A stretch of 64,000 nt of DNA from Sva-07 sp963716235 (lineage in GTDB: Bacteria > Actinomycetota > Acidimicrobiia > Acidimicrobiales > Ilumatobacteraceae), in the NCBI GenBank assembly GCA_963716235.1, contig CAVQTE010000020.1, positions 62,001 to 126,000 on the forward strand. Reading direction: 5' to 3'. Both the position numbers and the translations under genes were made by a program. Below the pieces are notes generated by a model that was not told where the DNA came from, ran no database searches, and was given only the letters and a program-made list of their open reading frames with translations. This document shows, piece after piece, positions 35,946-45,889 of the stretch (positions are counted from its first letter, which is position 1; each line of letters begins with the position of its first letter).

Positions 35946-38900
35946 TCAGGTCGGTCGTCCGGCAACGGCCGTGAGGGTGAGGTTGCGCAGCTGGCGCAGC
36001 GCGACCGACAGCGTGGTCAGGTCGAAACCCTCGGCGCGCCTGATCTCTGTGTGCATGGCCAACGCCCGCATGACGGCACGTTCATTGGCGGCGATCCAAG
36101 TCGACGGCGAGCCGTCACCCACGCGCATCACATTGCGGGTGAGTTCGGCCAACACGGTCAACAGGTCGTCACGCAGCGCGGATCGGGCCTGTTCCTGCCA
36201 CCGATCGGAGCGAGGCAGCCCAGCCACACCGTCCCACAGCCACCCGAGGTCGAACGCATCGAACACTGCCCAGTACGCAGCAGCTGCGTCTGCGACGTTG
36301 CATGCCTCGGTATGGGCGATCTCGACGATGTCGAAGCCGGTGTGGAGCCACGGCCATCTCGCCGATCGCGCCGCAAGGGCCAACGGCACCCCGGCGCCGA
36401 CGCGGGCCTCACGGAGCCGGTCGACGTCGTCGAGTACCCGGCCACTCACGACGTCGTCGAGTGAGTCACCGAGGAACGCCAGGCCGGCGGAGAACGTGTC
36501 GACGGCTTCGCCGATGTCGAGCGGCGGGCGTCGATGACGCAGCAACCAAAACGTGCCTCGTTCCGTCATTCGTCGAGCGTCGAGAAACAGCGAGATCTGT
36601 GTGTCGAGGCTGATCGAACTGCCCAGGTCGTCGATCTCGCGCCACACGTCGGCGAATCCGAAGATGTCGCGGGACGCGAGGAACGCACGAGCAACGTCGG
36701 ACACCGACGCACCGGAGTCTTCGGTCATGCGATGATCGAACGAGATCCCGGCGAGGTTCACCATGTTGTTCACGATGCTCGTCGCCACGATTTCCCGTCG
36801 GAGGCGATGGGAGCGGATGGCATCCGGGAAGCGTTCGCGGACGCCTCGTGGGAAGTACGCCATCAGGTCCGACTCCAACGCGGGGTCGTCGGGGAGGTCG
36901 GAGTCGAGCACCTCGACGACATCGGCGTTCTTCGTGTACGCGATCATCACAGCGAACTCGGGTGCGCGCAGCCCACTTCCGCCGGCCTGGCGTTCGGCGA
37001 TCTGCTTGTCCGTCGGGAGAAACTCGAGATGTCGATCGAGGTAGCCCTCGGCTTCGAGTGTGTCGAGGTATCGAGCATGCACGTTGACCATCGACAACGA
37101 CTGTGTCCGGGCGATCATCAGCGCCAAGGTCTGCGCCCGGTTGTCGTCGAGCACCAGTTGCGCAACGTCGTCAGTCATCTCCGCCAACAGTTCGTTGCGC
37201 TGCTTCACCGTCAACTCGCCGTCGCGGACGAGTTGGTCGAGCAGCACCTTGAGGTTCACCTCGTGGTCGCTGCAGTCGACCCCAGCCGAGTTGTCGATGG
37301 CATCGGTGTAGACCAGCCCGCCGTGGAGTGCGTACTCCACTCGTGCGAGCTGTGTCAGGCCGAGGTTGCCGCCCTCTGCGACGATGCGGGCCCGCAGTTC
37401 GTTGCCGTCGACCCGCACCGCGTCGTTGGCCCGGTCGCCGACATCGGCGTGGCTCTCCGGCGAGGCCTTGACATACGTGCCGATCCCGCCGTTCCACAGC
37501 AGGTCGACCGGTGCACGCAAGATCGCCGAGATCAGGTCGTCGGGGCGCAGTGCGGTGACCGATTCAGCGAGGCCGATCACCCGACGCAGCTCGTCGCTGA
37601 TCGGTATCGACTTGAGCTCGCGGGCGTACACGCCCCCACCGACCGAGATCAGCGCGCCGTCGTAGTCGACCCAACTCGACCGCGGCAGCTCGAACAGTCG
37701 GCGCCGTTCGGCGTAGGCCGTCGCCGGGTCGGGATCGGGGTCGATGAACACGTGACGATGGTCGAACGCCGCAACCAACTTGATGCGCGACGACAGGAGC
37801 ATCCCGTTGCCGAAGACATCGCCCGACATGTCGCCGATTCCCACGACCGTGAGTTCGTCGGTGTCGACGTCCTTACCCATCACACGTGCATGGCGCCGAA
37901 CGCTCTCCCACGCACCGCGTGCGGTGATTCCCATCGCCTTGTGGTCATAGCCGTGACTTCCGCCGGACGCGAACGCATCGCCGAGCCAGAAGTCGTGTTC
38001 GATGGCGATGCCGTTGGCGATGTCGCTGAACGTCGCCGTGCCCTTGTCGGCGGCGACCACGAGATAGGGGTCGTCACCGTCGTAGATCACGATGTCGGGC
38101 GGGTGAACGACCTCACCACCAACGACATTGTCGGTGAGATCGAGGAGCGCCTGCACGAACCTGCGGTAGCGATCGATGCCCTCGGCCCGCACCGCGTCGC
38201 GATCGGCCTGATCGGCGGTCGACCCCTTGATCACGAACCCGCCCTTCGCCCCGGTCGGCACGATGACGGCATTCTTGACCATCTGCGCCTTCACCAGACC
38301 GAGCACCTCGGTGCGGAAGTCCTCCGGACGGTCACTCCAGCGAATCCCGCCCCGCGCGATGCGCCCACCGCGCAGATGGACGCCCTCGACCTTCGCCGAG
38401 CACACGAAGATCTCGAACTCGGGCCGTGGAAATGGGAGGAAAGGGATCGCGTGCGGGCGCAGCTTGACCGACATCTCGTCACGGCCGAGAAAGGCATTCG
38501 TCCGGTCAGTGGCATCGACGAGCGTCAGGAATGCCCGACAGATCCGGTCGTCGTCGAGTGACGGGATCGCGTCGAGTTGTTCGAGCACTCGTGCCCGTAA
38601 CTCCTCGACACGGGTGCTCCGAGCAGTCGGGTCGAGGCCGAGGAGCGGGTCGAACTTCGCATCGAACACCTCGGCGAGCCCCCGCGTGATCTCCGGGTGC
38701 CGAACAATCGCGGCAGCGGCGTAGTTGGCGCTGAACGGAAACGTCGCCTGACGGAGATAGCGGTTGTAAGTACGCAGCACGGCGATCTGTCGACGGTCGA
38801 GTCCACCCGCCAGCACGAGCCGGTTGAGGGCATCAGCTTCGACATCGCCCTGCATCAGCCCGACAAACGCCCGCTGCACCTCGGCGTGCTGATCGTCCGA

Positions 38901-40637
38901 CATCGTCGGCTGATCCACCACGACACCGATGTCGTCGAGATGGACGGTGGTGTGTTCACCGGCGAACACGTACGGGCGCTCGTCGACCGGTGGGAGGCCG
39001 AGATGTTCGAGGATCGGAACAAGCTCGGCGATCGTCGCCGCCCGGTCGCGCAGGAACACACGGAAGCGCCACGAACCGTCCGCGGCATCGATCGATCGAC
39101 CGAACGACGTCGATACTTCGTCGTGGCCCGACAGCATCTCCTCGACGTGGATCAGATCGCCGACCGCTGCGCTCGGACGGACCCGCGCCTCATAGTCGGC
39201 GGGTACCGACGGGCCGACCACCGACCAGACGCGATGGCCCTCGATCTCGCCGAGTACGTCGACGAGCGCCTCACGGGCACGCTCACCCCAGGTCCTCGAC
39301 ATGTCGTCGATGCGCTCGGCCAGCGGCGAGGGATCGGCGGACGGCGCGCCGCGAACCGTCATCGAGATGCGAGCGAGCGAACTCGTTCCGACGAACGTTT
39401 CGAGGTCGCGGGTGTCGCCGCCGTAGTGCTCGCCGACGAGGGCAGCGACCTGCCCCGGAAGTGTGGCGGTGAATCGTGAACGAGGGACGTACACGAGCAC
39501 CGTGGTCCACGGCCCGACTGGTTCGGCAACGTCGAACACACGCACGATGCGTCGTTCCTGGAGGCCGACAATCTCCTCGACGAGGTGCGTCAGATCGTCG
39601 ACGCCGAGCTCGAACAGCAAATCTCGCGGCAGTGTCTCGATCACGTTCCTGACTGCTCGACCCGTATGGTTCGCGACCGAACCGCCCACCCGTCTCACGA
39701 CCTCGTCGGCGTGCCCTCCGATGACCGGGATCGCGAATGCACTGTGACGGTATGCGGCGCTCCCGAGCAACCCGACGAACCGGACCTCGTCGTCGGTCCC
39801 CTCGGGACGCACCGCGATCGCCGTCATTCGAGCCGGGCGGTGGACATCGGCCACGGCATCGGTCCTACCGATCGAGTACGCAGCATCGCCGCCGAACGAC
39901 GGAGGGTCGATCCGGTCGGGATCCAGCTGCCTGGATCGGTACTCGCCGAGCAGGCTGTCCGCATCGACGACGAGTCCGGACACCGAGTGCCGGTAGGTGG
40001 CAGCGCCGAGGAACACGAAGTTCTCGTCGGCCAACCACATCAGGAGCGGGTCGTCGTCGGCGACCGACCGTAATCGTTCCTGCATGGGCGCGAAGTCGGT
40101 GACCGCTCGCTGAACGCTCTCGATGGCAGTTCGGATCTCCCCCTCGAGGAGCGCGCGAGCCTCAGGGCGACACCGGTCGATCTCGATCAACGTCCATGCC
40201 TCGATCGGACCGTCAGCGACAGCTGCATCGACGATCACGCGGCGATCATCGCGGCGCACGTGCAACATCGGATGCACGAGCAGATGGATCCCGAGCTCGT
40301 TGTGATCGAGCACCATCCGAACCGAATCGACAAGAAAGGGCGCGTCGTCGGTCACGAACATGATCACCGATCGCTCCGACTCCCAACCATCGCGTTCGAG
40401 CTCAGGCGACAGCACCTGTACGAGCGTCTCGCCGCGTTGGCGCACCCGTCCGAGGTGAAGGTGGGCAACAGCGGCGGCATAGGCGAGCTCCAGCCGGCGA
40501 CCCCCGGCGTCATCGTTCGGCATCTCGCGGAAGTACTCGCCGATGAACGAGGCGAGGAGCGCGTCGTGCGGTCGACGCTCGGCGGCCATCGCCTGTAGTC
40601 GGTCGATGATGTCGGCCACGTCGTTGTGAGCACTCAT
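35946..40637 (-). CDS. gdh2: NAD-dependent glutamate dehydrogenase, large (GDH-180) type
   Basis: At 1563 residues, this is the size of the large tetrameric bacterial NAD-GDH that oxidises glutamate to 2-oxoglutarate and ammonium. An N-terminal regulatory half with ACT-like domains (FVTDDAPFLVDSVRMVLD) is followed by the catalytic part: KVEGVHLRGGRIARGGIRWS, the lysine-rich VPTGAKGGFV and a Rossmann segment GIGDMSGDVFGNGMLLS. The ATG at 40637 (MSAHNDVADIIDRL) is preferred to an upstream one because the extra residues are not family-like. It is probably the first gene of the operon leading into gltX, linking glutamate breakdown and use. Confidence 0.93.
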   Translation of the reverse strand: MSAHNDVADIIDRLQAMAAERRPHDALLASFIGEYFREMPNDDAGGRRLELAYAAAVAHLHLGRVRQRGETLVQVLSPELERDGWESERSVIMFVTDDAPFLVDSVRMVLDHNELGIHLLVHPMLHVRRDDRRVIVDAAVADGPIEAWTLIEIDRCRPEARALLEGEIRTAIESVQRAVTDFAPMQERLRSVADDDPLLMWLADENFVFLGAATYRHSVSGLVVDADSLLGEYRSRQLDPDRIDPPSFGGDAAYSIGRTDAVADVHRPARMTAIAVRPEGTDDEVRFVGLLGSAAYRHSAFAIPVIGGHADEVVRRVGGSVANHTGRAVRNVIETLPRDLLFELGVDDLTHLVEEIVGLQERRIVRVFDVAEPVGPWTTVLVYVPRSRFTATLPGQVAALVGEHYGGDTRDLETFVGTSSLARISMTVRGAPSADPSPLAERIDDMSRTWGERAREALVDVLGEIEGHRVWSVVGPSVPADYEARVRPSAAVGDLIHVEEMLSGHDEVSTSFGRSIDAADGSWRFRVFLRDRAATIAELVPILEHLGLPPVDERPYVFAGEHTTVHLDDIGVVVDQPTMSDDQHAEVQRAFVGLMQGDVEADALNRLVLAGGLDRRQIAVLRTYNRYLRQATFPFSANYAAAAIVRHPEITRGLAEVFDAKFDPLLGLDPTARSTRVEELRARVLEQLDAIPSLDDDRICRAFLTLVDATDRTNAFLGRDEMSVKLRPHAIPFLPFPRPEFEIFVCSAKVEGVHLRGGRIARGGIRWSDRPEDFRTEVLGLVKAQMVKNAVIVPTGAKGGFVIKGSTADQADRDAVRAEGIDRYRRFVQALLDLTDNVVGGEVVHPPDIVIYDGDDPYLVVAADKGTATFSDIANGIAIEHDFWLGDAFASGGSHGYDHKAMGITARGAWESVRRHARVMGKDVDTDELTVVGIGDMSGDVFGNGMLLSSRIKLVAAFDHRHVFIDPDPDPATAYAERRRLFELPRSSWVDYDGALISVGGGVYARELKSIPISDELRRVIGLAESVTALRPDDLISAILRAPVDLLWNGGIGTYVKASPESHADVGDRANDAVRVDGNELRARIVAEGGNLGLTQLARVEYALHGGLVYTDAIDNSAGVDCSDHEVNLKVLLDQLVRDGELTVKQRNELLAEMTDDVAQLVLDDNRAQTLALMIARTQSLSMVNVHARYLDTLEAEGYLDRHLEFLPTDKQIAERQAGGSGLRAPEFAVMIAYTKNADVVEVLDSDLPDDPALESDLMAYFPRGVRERFPDAIRSHRLRREIVATSIVNNMVNLAGISFDHRMTEDSGASVSDVARAFLASRDIFGFADVWREIDDLGSSISLDTQISLFLDARRMTERGTFWLLRHRRPPLDIGEAVDTFSAGLAFLGDSLDDVVSGRVLDDVDRLREARVGAGVPLALAARSARWPWLHTGFDIVEIAHTEACNVADAAAAYWAVFDAFDLGWLWDGVAGLPRSDRWQEQARSALRDDLLTVLAELTRNVMRVGDGSPSTWIAANERAVMRALAMHTEIRRAEGFDLTTLSVALRQLRNLTLTAVAGRPT

Positions 40638-40750
40638 GGGGGTCCAGACTCGAGTCGGAAACGCCGTTGCACCTCCAACGTAGCCCCGGCCAGGGCGACG
40701 TGTGACCACCTCGACCATCGGAGCCGACCGCACCGCTAGCGTGCGAGGCG

Positions 40751-41458
40751 ATGAAGCGCGAAGAGCTGCATGGAGGCCATCGCTCGGTGTCGGGTGGACT
40801 GGCGCGAGCGGCCGTGTTCGGGGTCAACGACGGCCTGGTGTCGAATGTGTCACTCATCCTCGGATTCGCCGGCTCCGGTGTCGACTCCTCCGTCGTCCGG
40901 CTTGCCGGGCTCGCCGGCGCAATCGCCGGAGGCATCTCGATGGCCGCCGGCGAGTGGATCAGTGTCTCGGCCCAGAACGAACTCGTCGAACGTGAGGTGG
41001 CCGTCGAGCGCCGCGAGCTGGCGGGTAACACCGTTGCCGAAACCGCTGAGCTTGCCGCCATGTACGAGTCGCACGGCATCTCGCCCGACACCGCGCGAGC
41101 GGCCGCCGAAGACGTGATGACCTCACCGGAGACGGCACTGCGGGTACACACCCGCGAGGAGATGGGCGTCGACCCGCACGACCTCCCTTCGGCGTTCCAG
41201 GCCGCAGCCATCTCGTTCGTGTGCTTCATGTTCGGGGCGTTGCTCCCCGTGATCCCGTGGTTCACCGGTGCCAGCGGATTCGCCCCGGCCGCCGTCTCCG
41301 TTGCGATCGGCGTCGTCGCAGCTGCGTTCGTCGGCGCTGCGATCGGACGATTCGCGGAACGGTCGATACCGAAGTCCATCATTCGACAGATCGCCATCTT
41401 GTTGGTGGCGTGCGCTGTCACCTACAGCATCGGCGAGCTCGTCGGTGTCAATGTCTGA
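40751..41458 (+). CDS. VIT1/CCC1-family membrane transporter
   Basis: This 235-residue protein has the VIT family start HGGHRSVSGGLARAAVFGVNDGLVSNVSLI. Two membrane segments come before a soluble acidic helical domain (REVAVERRELAGNTVAE, EMGVDPHDLP) and three after it (SFVCFMFGALLPVIPWF, VAIGVVAAAFVGAAIG, AILLVACAVTYSIGELVG). The family moves Fe2+ or Mn2+ out of the cytosol; the acidic middle domain binds metal. It is 15 bp upstream of the DUF2237 gene and divergent from gdh2. Confidence 0.88.
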   Translation: MKREELHGGHRSVSGGLARAAVFGVNDGLVSNVSLILGFAGSGVDSSVVRLAGLAGAIAGGISMAAGEWISVSAQNELVEREVAVERRELAGNTVAETAELAAMYESHGISPDTARAAAEDVMTSPETALRVHTREEMGVDPHDLPSAFQAAAISFVCFMFGALLPVIPWFTGASGFAPAAVSVAIGVVAAAFVGAAIGRFAERSIPKSIIRQIAILLVACAVTYSIGELVGVNV

Positions 41459-41473
41459 GTCGGGAGCACAACC

Positions 41474-41839
41474 ATGCAGCTGAACGTGTTGGGAACCGAA
41501 CTCCAGCCGTGCTCGTACGACCCGATGACGGGCTACTACCGCAGCGGGTGCTGCGAGAACCGTGGCGACGACCCGGGCATGCACACCGTGTGCTGTCGTG
41601 TAACCGCCGACTTTCTCGAGTACTCCCGCGAGCAGGGCAACGACCTGATCACGCCGATGCCACAGTACGGATTCGCCGGACTGGATCCGGGCGATCAGTG
41701 GTGTGTCTGCGCCGACCGATGGAAAGAAGCGTTCGACGTGGGCCACGCGTGCGGCGTGATCCTCGAGGCAACGCACATGTCGACGCTCGAATACGTCGAC
41801 CTCGCCGACCTGCAGGCGCACGCCATCACGGCATCATGA
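41474..41839 (+). CDS. DUF2237 family protein
   Basis: This 121-residue protein with N-terminal NVLGTELQPCSYDPMTGYYR contains the conserved CCENRGDDPGMHTVCCRVT and DLITPMPQYGFAGLDPGDQWCVCADRW segments of DUF2237. Family members are small cytosolic proteins of unknown role, rich in conserved Cys and Trp. It is probably co-transcribed with the VIT-type transporter upstream. The last 14 bp overlap the 3' end of the convergent cytochrome c gene. Confidence 0.9.
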   Translation: MQLNVLGTELQPCSYDPMTGYYRSGCCENRGDDPGMHTVCCRVTADFLEYSREQGNDLITPMPQYGFAGLDPGDQWCVCADRWKEAFDVGHACGVILEATHMSTLEYVDLADLQAHAITAS

Positions 41840-42221
41840 CCGTCGCACCGGCGCCCTGCGAAGCCCGGACGAACCCGAGAATCGCGTCGATCTGGCCGTC
41901 GCCGAGACCGCCGTTCGCCGGCATCGGACCGAAATCCCAACGGGACTCCTCCACACCGTTGCGAACGGCACGGCGGAACTCGTCGTCGCTCAGCTGATCG
42001 GACGCGTACACCGGATCGAGCAGTGATGGGCCGAGGTCGGTGCCCTCCAGCGCCGCACCGTGGCACGAAGCACAATTCGCCCCGTAGATCGCCGCGCCGC
42101 GATCGGCCCCGATGTTGCTGTCAGCTCCGCACGCGCCAGCCGTCGACGCAAGTACGACAGTGACCAGAGCCGCCATCGACCATCTCCCCACCAGGCTGCC
42201 GGCGGTTCGCTGCGCGCTCAT
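41826..42221 (-). CDS. c-type cytochrome lipoprotein
   Basis: This 131-residue lipoprotein has a signal with lipobox STAGAC (Cys31), then a single-heme cytochrome c domain with CASCH (C50, C53, H54) and an axial-Met candidate in FGPMPANGGL. The DSNIGADRGAAIYGANCASCHG start is typical of class I cytochromes used as extracytoplasmic electron carriers. No oxidase or reductase genes lie beside it. It is convergent with the DUF2237 gene. Confidence 0.88.
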   Translation of the reverse strand: MSAQRTAGSLVGRWSMAALVTVVLASTAGACGADSNIGADRGAAIYGANCASCHGAALEGTDLGPSLLDPVYASDQLSDDEFRRAVRNGVEESRWDFGPMPANGGLGDGQIDAILGFVRASQGAGATVMMP

Positions 42222-42359
42222 GGTGCCAGTATTCCGCCCCGTTGGGGATATGGGTGACCATCAACGCACGCATCCATGATCTGCGCTCACCCAGACGCCG
42301 GCCGACGGCGATGACTCGCGTGAACGTCGAGCCTGGGCCTGGCGCGGTACCTTCGACAC

Positions 42360-43292
42360 GTGCACCTCCGGATCGTGCTGGTGATCGCGACGATGGCAGT
42401 CGCGATGATCTCGTGTACCGACGACTCGACCACGACGGTCGATGCCGTCATCGCTGCACCGCTCGGCACCGACGTCGAGACGACCGCGTCCGACTCGACC
42501 TCCAGTTCCACGAGCACGACGACGACGTCCACGACGAGTTCCACGACGACGAGTTCCACGACGACGACGAGCACCACGACGACGAGTTCCACGACCACGA
42601 CGTCGACGACCATTCCGCCACCACCCGGACCACTCGAACTCACCGAGGACATCGTCGGCCTCGGCTACTCCGTCGAGGGCCGCCCGATTTTCGCCGAGCG
42701 GTACGGCACGCCGGGTGGCCGGCGGGTGCTCGTGATCGGGGCCATCCACGGCGACGAGGACGATGGCATCGCCATCGTGGAGGAGCTGCGTCGACGACCG
42801 GTCCCCGAGGGGGTGGAGTTGTGGTTGGTGGAGTCGATGAATCCCGACGGAGTCGCCAACCAGGATCGCCACAACGCCAACGGCGTCGACCTCAACCGGA
42901 ACTTCCCCTACAACTGGGGTCCGATCGGGGTGCCGGGCGACAGTCAGTATGCGGGCACCGGCCCGGCGAGCGAGCCCGAGACCCAGGCGATGATCAACTT
43001 CATGCAGCAGCTGCAGCCCGACATCACCACGTGGTACCACCAAGACCTGTTCGTGGTGAACCCCGCCCAGGGCCGTGACGGTCGGATCCGTGCCCGGTAC
43101 GCCGAACTCGCCGGTCTGCCGATGGGAGAGATCACCGGCGGTACCTACACCGGCGTCGCCGCCACGTGGGCACGTAACGAGTTCCGTCCGGCCGAAGGAG
43201 TCGCGTTCATCGTCGAACTCGGCGCAACGCTGTCACCCGAGGAAGCCGCTACCCACGCCGACGCCGTCCTCACCATCGCCACCGAAGGCTGA
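42360..43292 (+). CDS. secreted M14 zinc carboxypeptidase with Ser/Thr linker
   Basis: This 310-residue exported protein has a signal segment VLVIATMAVAMISC (lipobox-like, ends in Cys19), then an approximately 45-residue Ser/Thr-only linker coded by short GAC/ACG-type tandem repeats, then an M14 peptidase domain. Zinc ligands and active site: HGDE in GAIHGDEDDG, ESMNPDGVANQDRHNANG, VDLNRNFPYNW, WYHQD, and the catalytic Glu in AFIVELGAT. Such DD-/L,D-type or amidated-peptide peptidases often act on cell-wall peptides. The GTG at 42360 is the start. It is convergent with the dehalogenase, 17 bp apart. Confidence 0.85.
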   Translation: MHLRIVLVIATMAVAMISCTDDSTTTVDAVIAAPLGTDVETTASDSTSSSTSTTTTSTTSSTTTSSTTTTSTTTTSSTTTTSTTIPPPPGPLELTEDIVGLGYSVEGRPIFAERYGTPGGRRVLVIGAIHGDEDDGIAIVEELRRRPVPEGVELWLVESMNPDGVANQDRHNANGVDLNRNFPYNWGPIGVPGDSQYAGTGPASEPETQAMINFMQQLQPDITTWYHQDLFVVNPAQGRDGRIRARYAELAGLPMGEITGGTYTGVAATWARNEFRPAEGVAFIVELGATLSPEEAATHADAVLTIATEG

Positions 43293-43309
43293 AAATCGCG
43301 ATTGTGCCG

Positions 43310-44207
43310 CTAGCGCATCCAGGACAGGATGGCGGCGACGACGTCTTCGCCGCGGTCGTCCTGGAGGAAGTGGCCGCCGGGTTCGAAGGTCTGGTGCGGC
43401 TGCCCGGCCGCGCCGGGGATGCGATCGACGAACGCACTCTGGAGGTGACCGAGCACCATGTCACCGGGGGTCCACAGCGTGAGCACCGGCTTCGTCCACT
43501 GCTCCCACACGCGCCAGGCCGCCTGGTTGGCCGGAACAGCCGGATCGTCAGGACCCGTCGGAACGAGGAGCGGAAACTGGCGGGCACCTGCCATGAACGA
43601 CTCGTCCGGAAACGGAGCGCGGTAGGCATCGGCCTCGAGGTCGTTGAGTTTCACGCGCGAGGCACGCTCGCTGCAACAGCGCTCCGCAATCCATCGGATC
43701 CATCGTCTGCGACACCTGTTGCCACATCATGAAGCCGTCGCCCATCGCCTCGCCGGTGGGCAACGCTGTGTTGCCGATCACGACGCGGCCGAACCAGTCG
43801 GGATTCTCGGCGATCATCCGCAGGCCGAGCAGACCTCCCCAGTCCTGCACGAACACGGACAGGCCGTCAGCCGGTCGGTCGAGGCCACCAACGAACGTGG
43901 TCAGCCAACGAACGTGGTTCTCGTAGGTGTAGTCGTTGCGATCCGTGGGTTTGTCGGATCGGCCGAAGCCGATGAGGTCGGGCGCGACGATGCGATATCC
44001 GGCCTCGACGAGTGGCGGAATCATGCGTCGGTAGAGATACCCCCACGTCGGTTCACCGTGCAGCAGCAGGAACGTTCCAGCTTCACCTGTGCCCTCCTCG
44101 ACCGACGCCATGCGCAGGCCCTCGACCTCGACGTAGTTCGGTTCGTAGGGATAATCGGCAATGTGGCCGAATCGGTGGTCGGGGGTGCGGACGAACGGAA
44201 TGGTCAT
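43310..44207 (-). CDS. haloalkane dehalogenase, one frame break
   Basis: This alpha/beta hydrolase of about 299 residues hydrolyses carbon-halogen bonds. The oxyanion segment is HGEPTWGYLYR, the nucleophile Asp lies in FVQDWGGLLGLR, and the His in the C-terminal EPGGHFLQDD. DLIGFGRSDKPTDRNDY is diagnostic of the haloalkane dehalogenase family. The N-terminal two thirds and C-terminal third are in different frames that meet near 43655. As all active residues are kept this may be a consensus error. It follows the GH13 gene by 26 bp on the same strand. Confidence 0.88.
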
Positions 44208-44233
44208 GATGTGCTCCTCATGACCCGAGCATG

Positions 44234-45796
44234 TCAGAGCGACGCCGTTCCCGGCGACGAACGGATCTGAAGCACGACGGCCTCGTTCGGTCCGAGGACC
44301 GTCGGGTTCACCTGGCGCTCACCGGCCGTCGACAGCAGCACCGTGACACCGCTCAGGTCGGCAGGCCAGGGCAATGCCTCGTCGGCGAAGTTGACGAGCA
44401 CGGTGATCACCTCGTCGTCGAGTCGGCGATCGAATCGCATCACGGCACCGTCGACATCGACCATCTCCATGTCGCCGCGACGCAACACATCGTGGCGCCG
44501 ACGGAGCGCGAGCAGGTCACGGTACAACGTGTGCATCGAGGTCGGGACTGCGACCTGGGCGTCGGCCACGTGCGTCGCCGCGTTCGCAGGAAACGGCAGC
44601 CACGGCCGGACCGGCCAGCCGTGGCCGGTCTCGTCGTTGCCGTCGGTGGTCCACGGGATCGGTGCACGACACCCGTCACGACCGTCAGGATCCACCACAC
44701 GGTCGTCCTCGACGACGGCGTCCTCCAGGCCGAGTTCCTCGCCGGCATAGAGAAACGGCGTACCTCGTGCGGTCAACGCAAGGACCGCCGCCGCGCGAGC
44801 CCGACCCTCGTCGGCGTAGCGCGTGCGGTGACGAGGACGGTCGTGGTTCGACAGCACGAATGTCGGCCAACGGGGTTCGGCGAAGTCGGACTCCATCTTC
44901 GACAGTGCGGCATTCATGGATTCGATGTCCCACGACGAGTGCAACGGGCGGAAGTCGAACGACAGATGCAGCTCGGGCGCTTCGACGTCGCCGACGTACG
45001 ACGCACTCTCGCCGTCGCGCAGCAGGTACACCTCGCCCACCATCATCGGCTGGTGCTCGTAGCCGTCGAGCAGCGCCCGGATCCGGCGGAGCAATTCGTG
45101 CCCGAACGGCCGGTCGGTCGCGAGCAACGGGAACCTCCACAACGGATCCGGGAGGTCGTCGACATCGGTCCCCTTCCCGATCAGGTTGACGACATCGGCG
45201 CGGAACCCATCCACGCCACGGTCGAGCCAGTACCGCAGCGTGGCGTGCATGGCCGCCTCGACCTCGGGGTTCGCCCAGTTGAGGTCGGGCTGTTCGGCGA
45301 GGAACAGGTGCAGGTACGACTGGTCGGTCACGTCGTCGTGCGTCCAGGCAGGCACCTGGTGGAACATCGAGTTCCAGTTGTTGGGCGGCGAACCGTCGGA
45401 GCGACGGTCCTTCCACACGTACCAATCGCGTTTCGGATTGTCACGTGACGACCGCGACTCGACGAACCACGGATGCTGGTCGGACGTGTGGTTCGGCACC
45501 CAGTCGAGCAACAGCCGCATGCCGCGCTCGTGGCAGCCGGCGATCAGGACGTCGATGTCGGCGTCGGTGCCGAAGACCGGGTCGACGGCGCAGTAATCGG
45601 CCACGTCGTAGCCGAAGTCGCGCATCGGTGACACGAAGATCGGCGAGAGCCAGAGCGCATCCACGCCGAGATCGGCCAGGTAGTCGAGCCGGCTCGTGAT
45701 GCCGGGCAGGTCACCGATGCCATCGCCGTTCGCGTCGGCGAACGACCGCGGATAGATCTGATAGACGACTGCTTCGCGCCACCAGGGCCCACTCAT
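44234..45796 (-). CDS. GH13 alpha-glucosidase (oligo-1,6-glucosidase-like)
   Basis: This 520-residue GH13 enzyme of the alpha-glucosidase subfamilies starts MSGPWWREAVVYQIYPRSF, with a TIM barrel and catalytic triad D201 (GFRADVV), E255 (VGEVYL) and D319 (SNHDRPR). DWVPNHTSDQHPWF and the calcium-site DANGDGIGDL are also present, and a C-terminal beta domain ends the protein. It should release glucose from maltose, isomaltose or sucrose-type oligosaccharides in the cytosol, as no signal peptide is present. It is the first of two genes on this strand, followed by the dehalogenase. Confidence 0.92.
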   Translation of the reverse strand: MSGPWWREAVVYQIYPRSFADANGDGIGDLPGITSRLDYLADLGVDALWLSPIFVSPMRDFGYDVADYCAVDPVFGTDADIDVLIAGCHERGMRLLLDWVPNHTSDQHPWFVESRSSRDNPKRDWYVWKDRRSDGSPPNNWNSMFHQVPAWTHDDVTDQSYLHLFLAEQPDLNWANPEVEAAMHATLRYWLDRGVDGFRADVVNLIGKGTDVDDLPDPLWRFPLLATDRPFGHELLRRIRALLDGYEHQPMMVGEVYLLRDGESASYVGDVEAPELHLSFDFRPLHSSWDIESMNAALSKMESDFAEPRWPTFVLSNHDRPRHRTRYADEGRARAAAVLALTARGTPFLYAGEELGLEDAVVEDDRVVDPDGRDGCRAPIPWTTDGNDETGHGWPVRPWLPFPANAATHVADAQVAVPTSMHTLYRDLLALRRRHDVLRRGDMEMVDVDGAVMRFDRRLDDEVITVLVNFADEALPWPADLSGVTVLLSTAGERQVNPTVLGPNEAVVLQIRSSPGTASL

Positions 45797-45819
45797 CGCG
45801 CCCTCACCCCCACCTCACC

Positions 45820-45872
45820 CCGAAATGTGCGCCAGAACGTGCACCACGGGGACACGACGGCGCAAGTTTCGG
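45820..45872 (-). terminator. hairpin of the CCGAAATGTGCGCC family (1 of 3)
   Basis: CCGAAATGTGCGCC and GGCGCAAGTTTCGG pair across a 25-nt loop. It lies 17 bp after the nitroreductase stop. Related hairpins are at 60236 and 61296. Confidence 0.5.
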
Positions 45873-45889
45873 AATGGGGGACCGCGAGG

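Noticed and set aside
42490..42610. CRISPR or minisatellite locus
   Set aside because: The GACGAG/ACGACG repeats are in frame and encode the Ser/Thr linker of the M14 peptidase.
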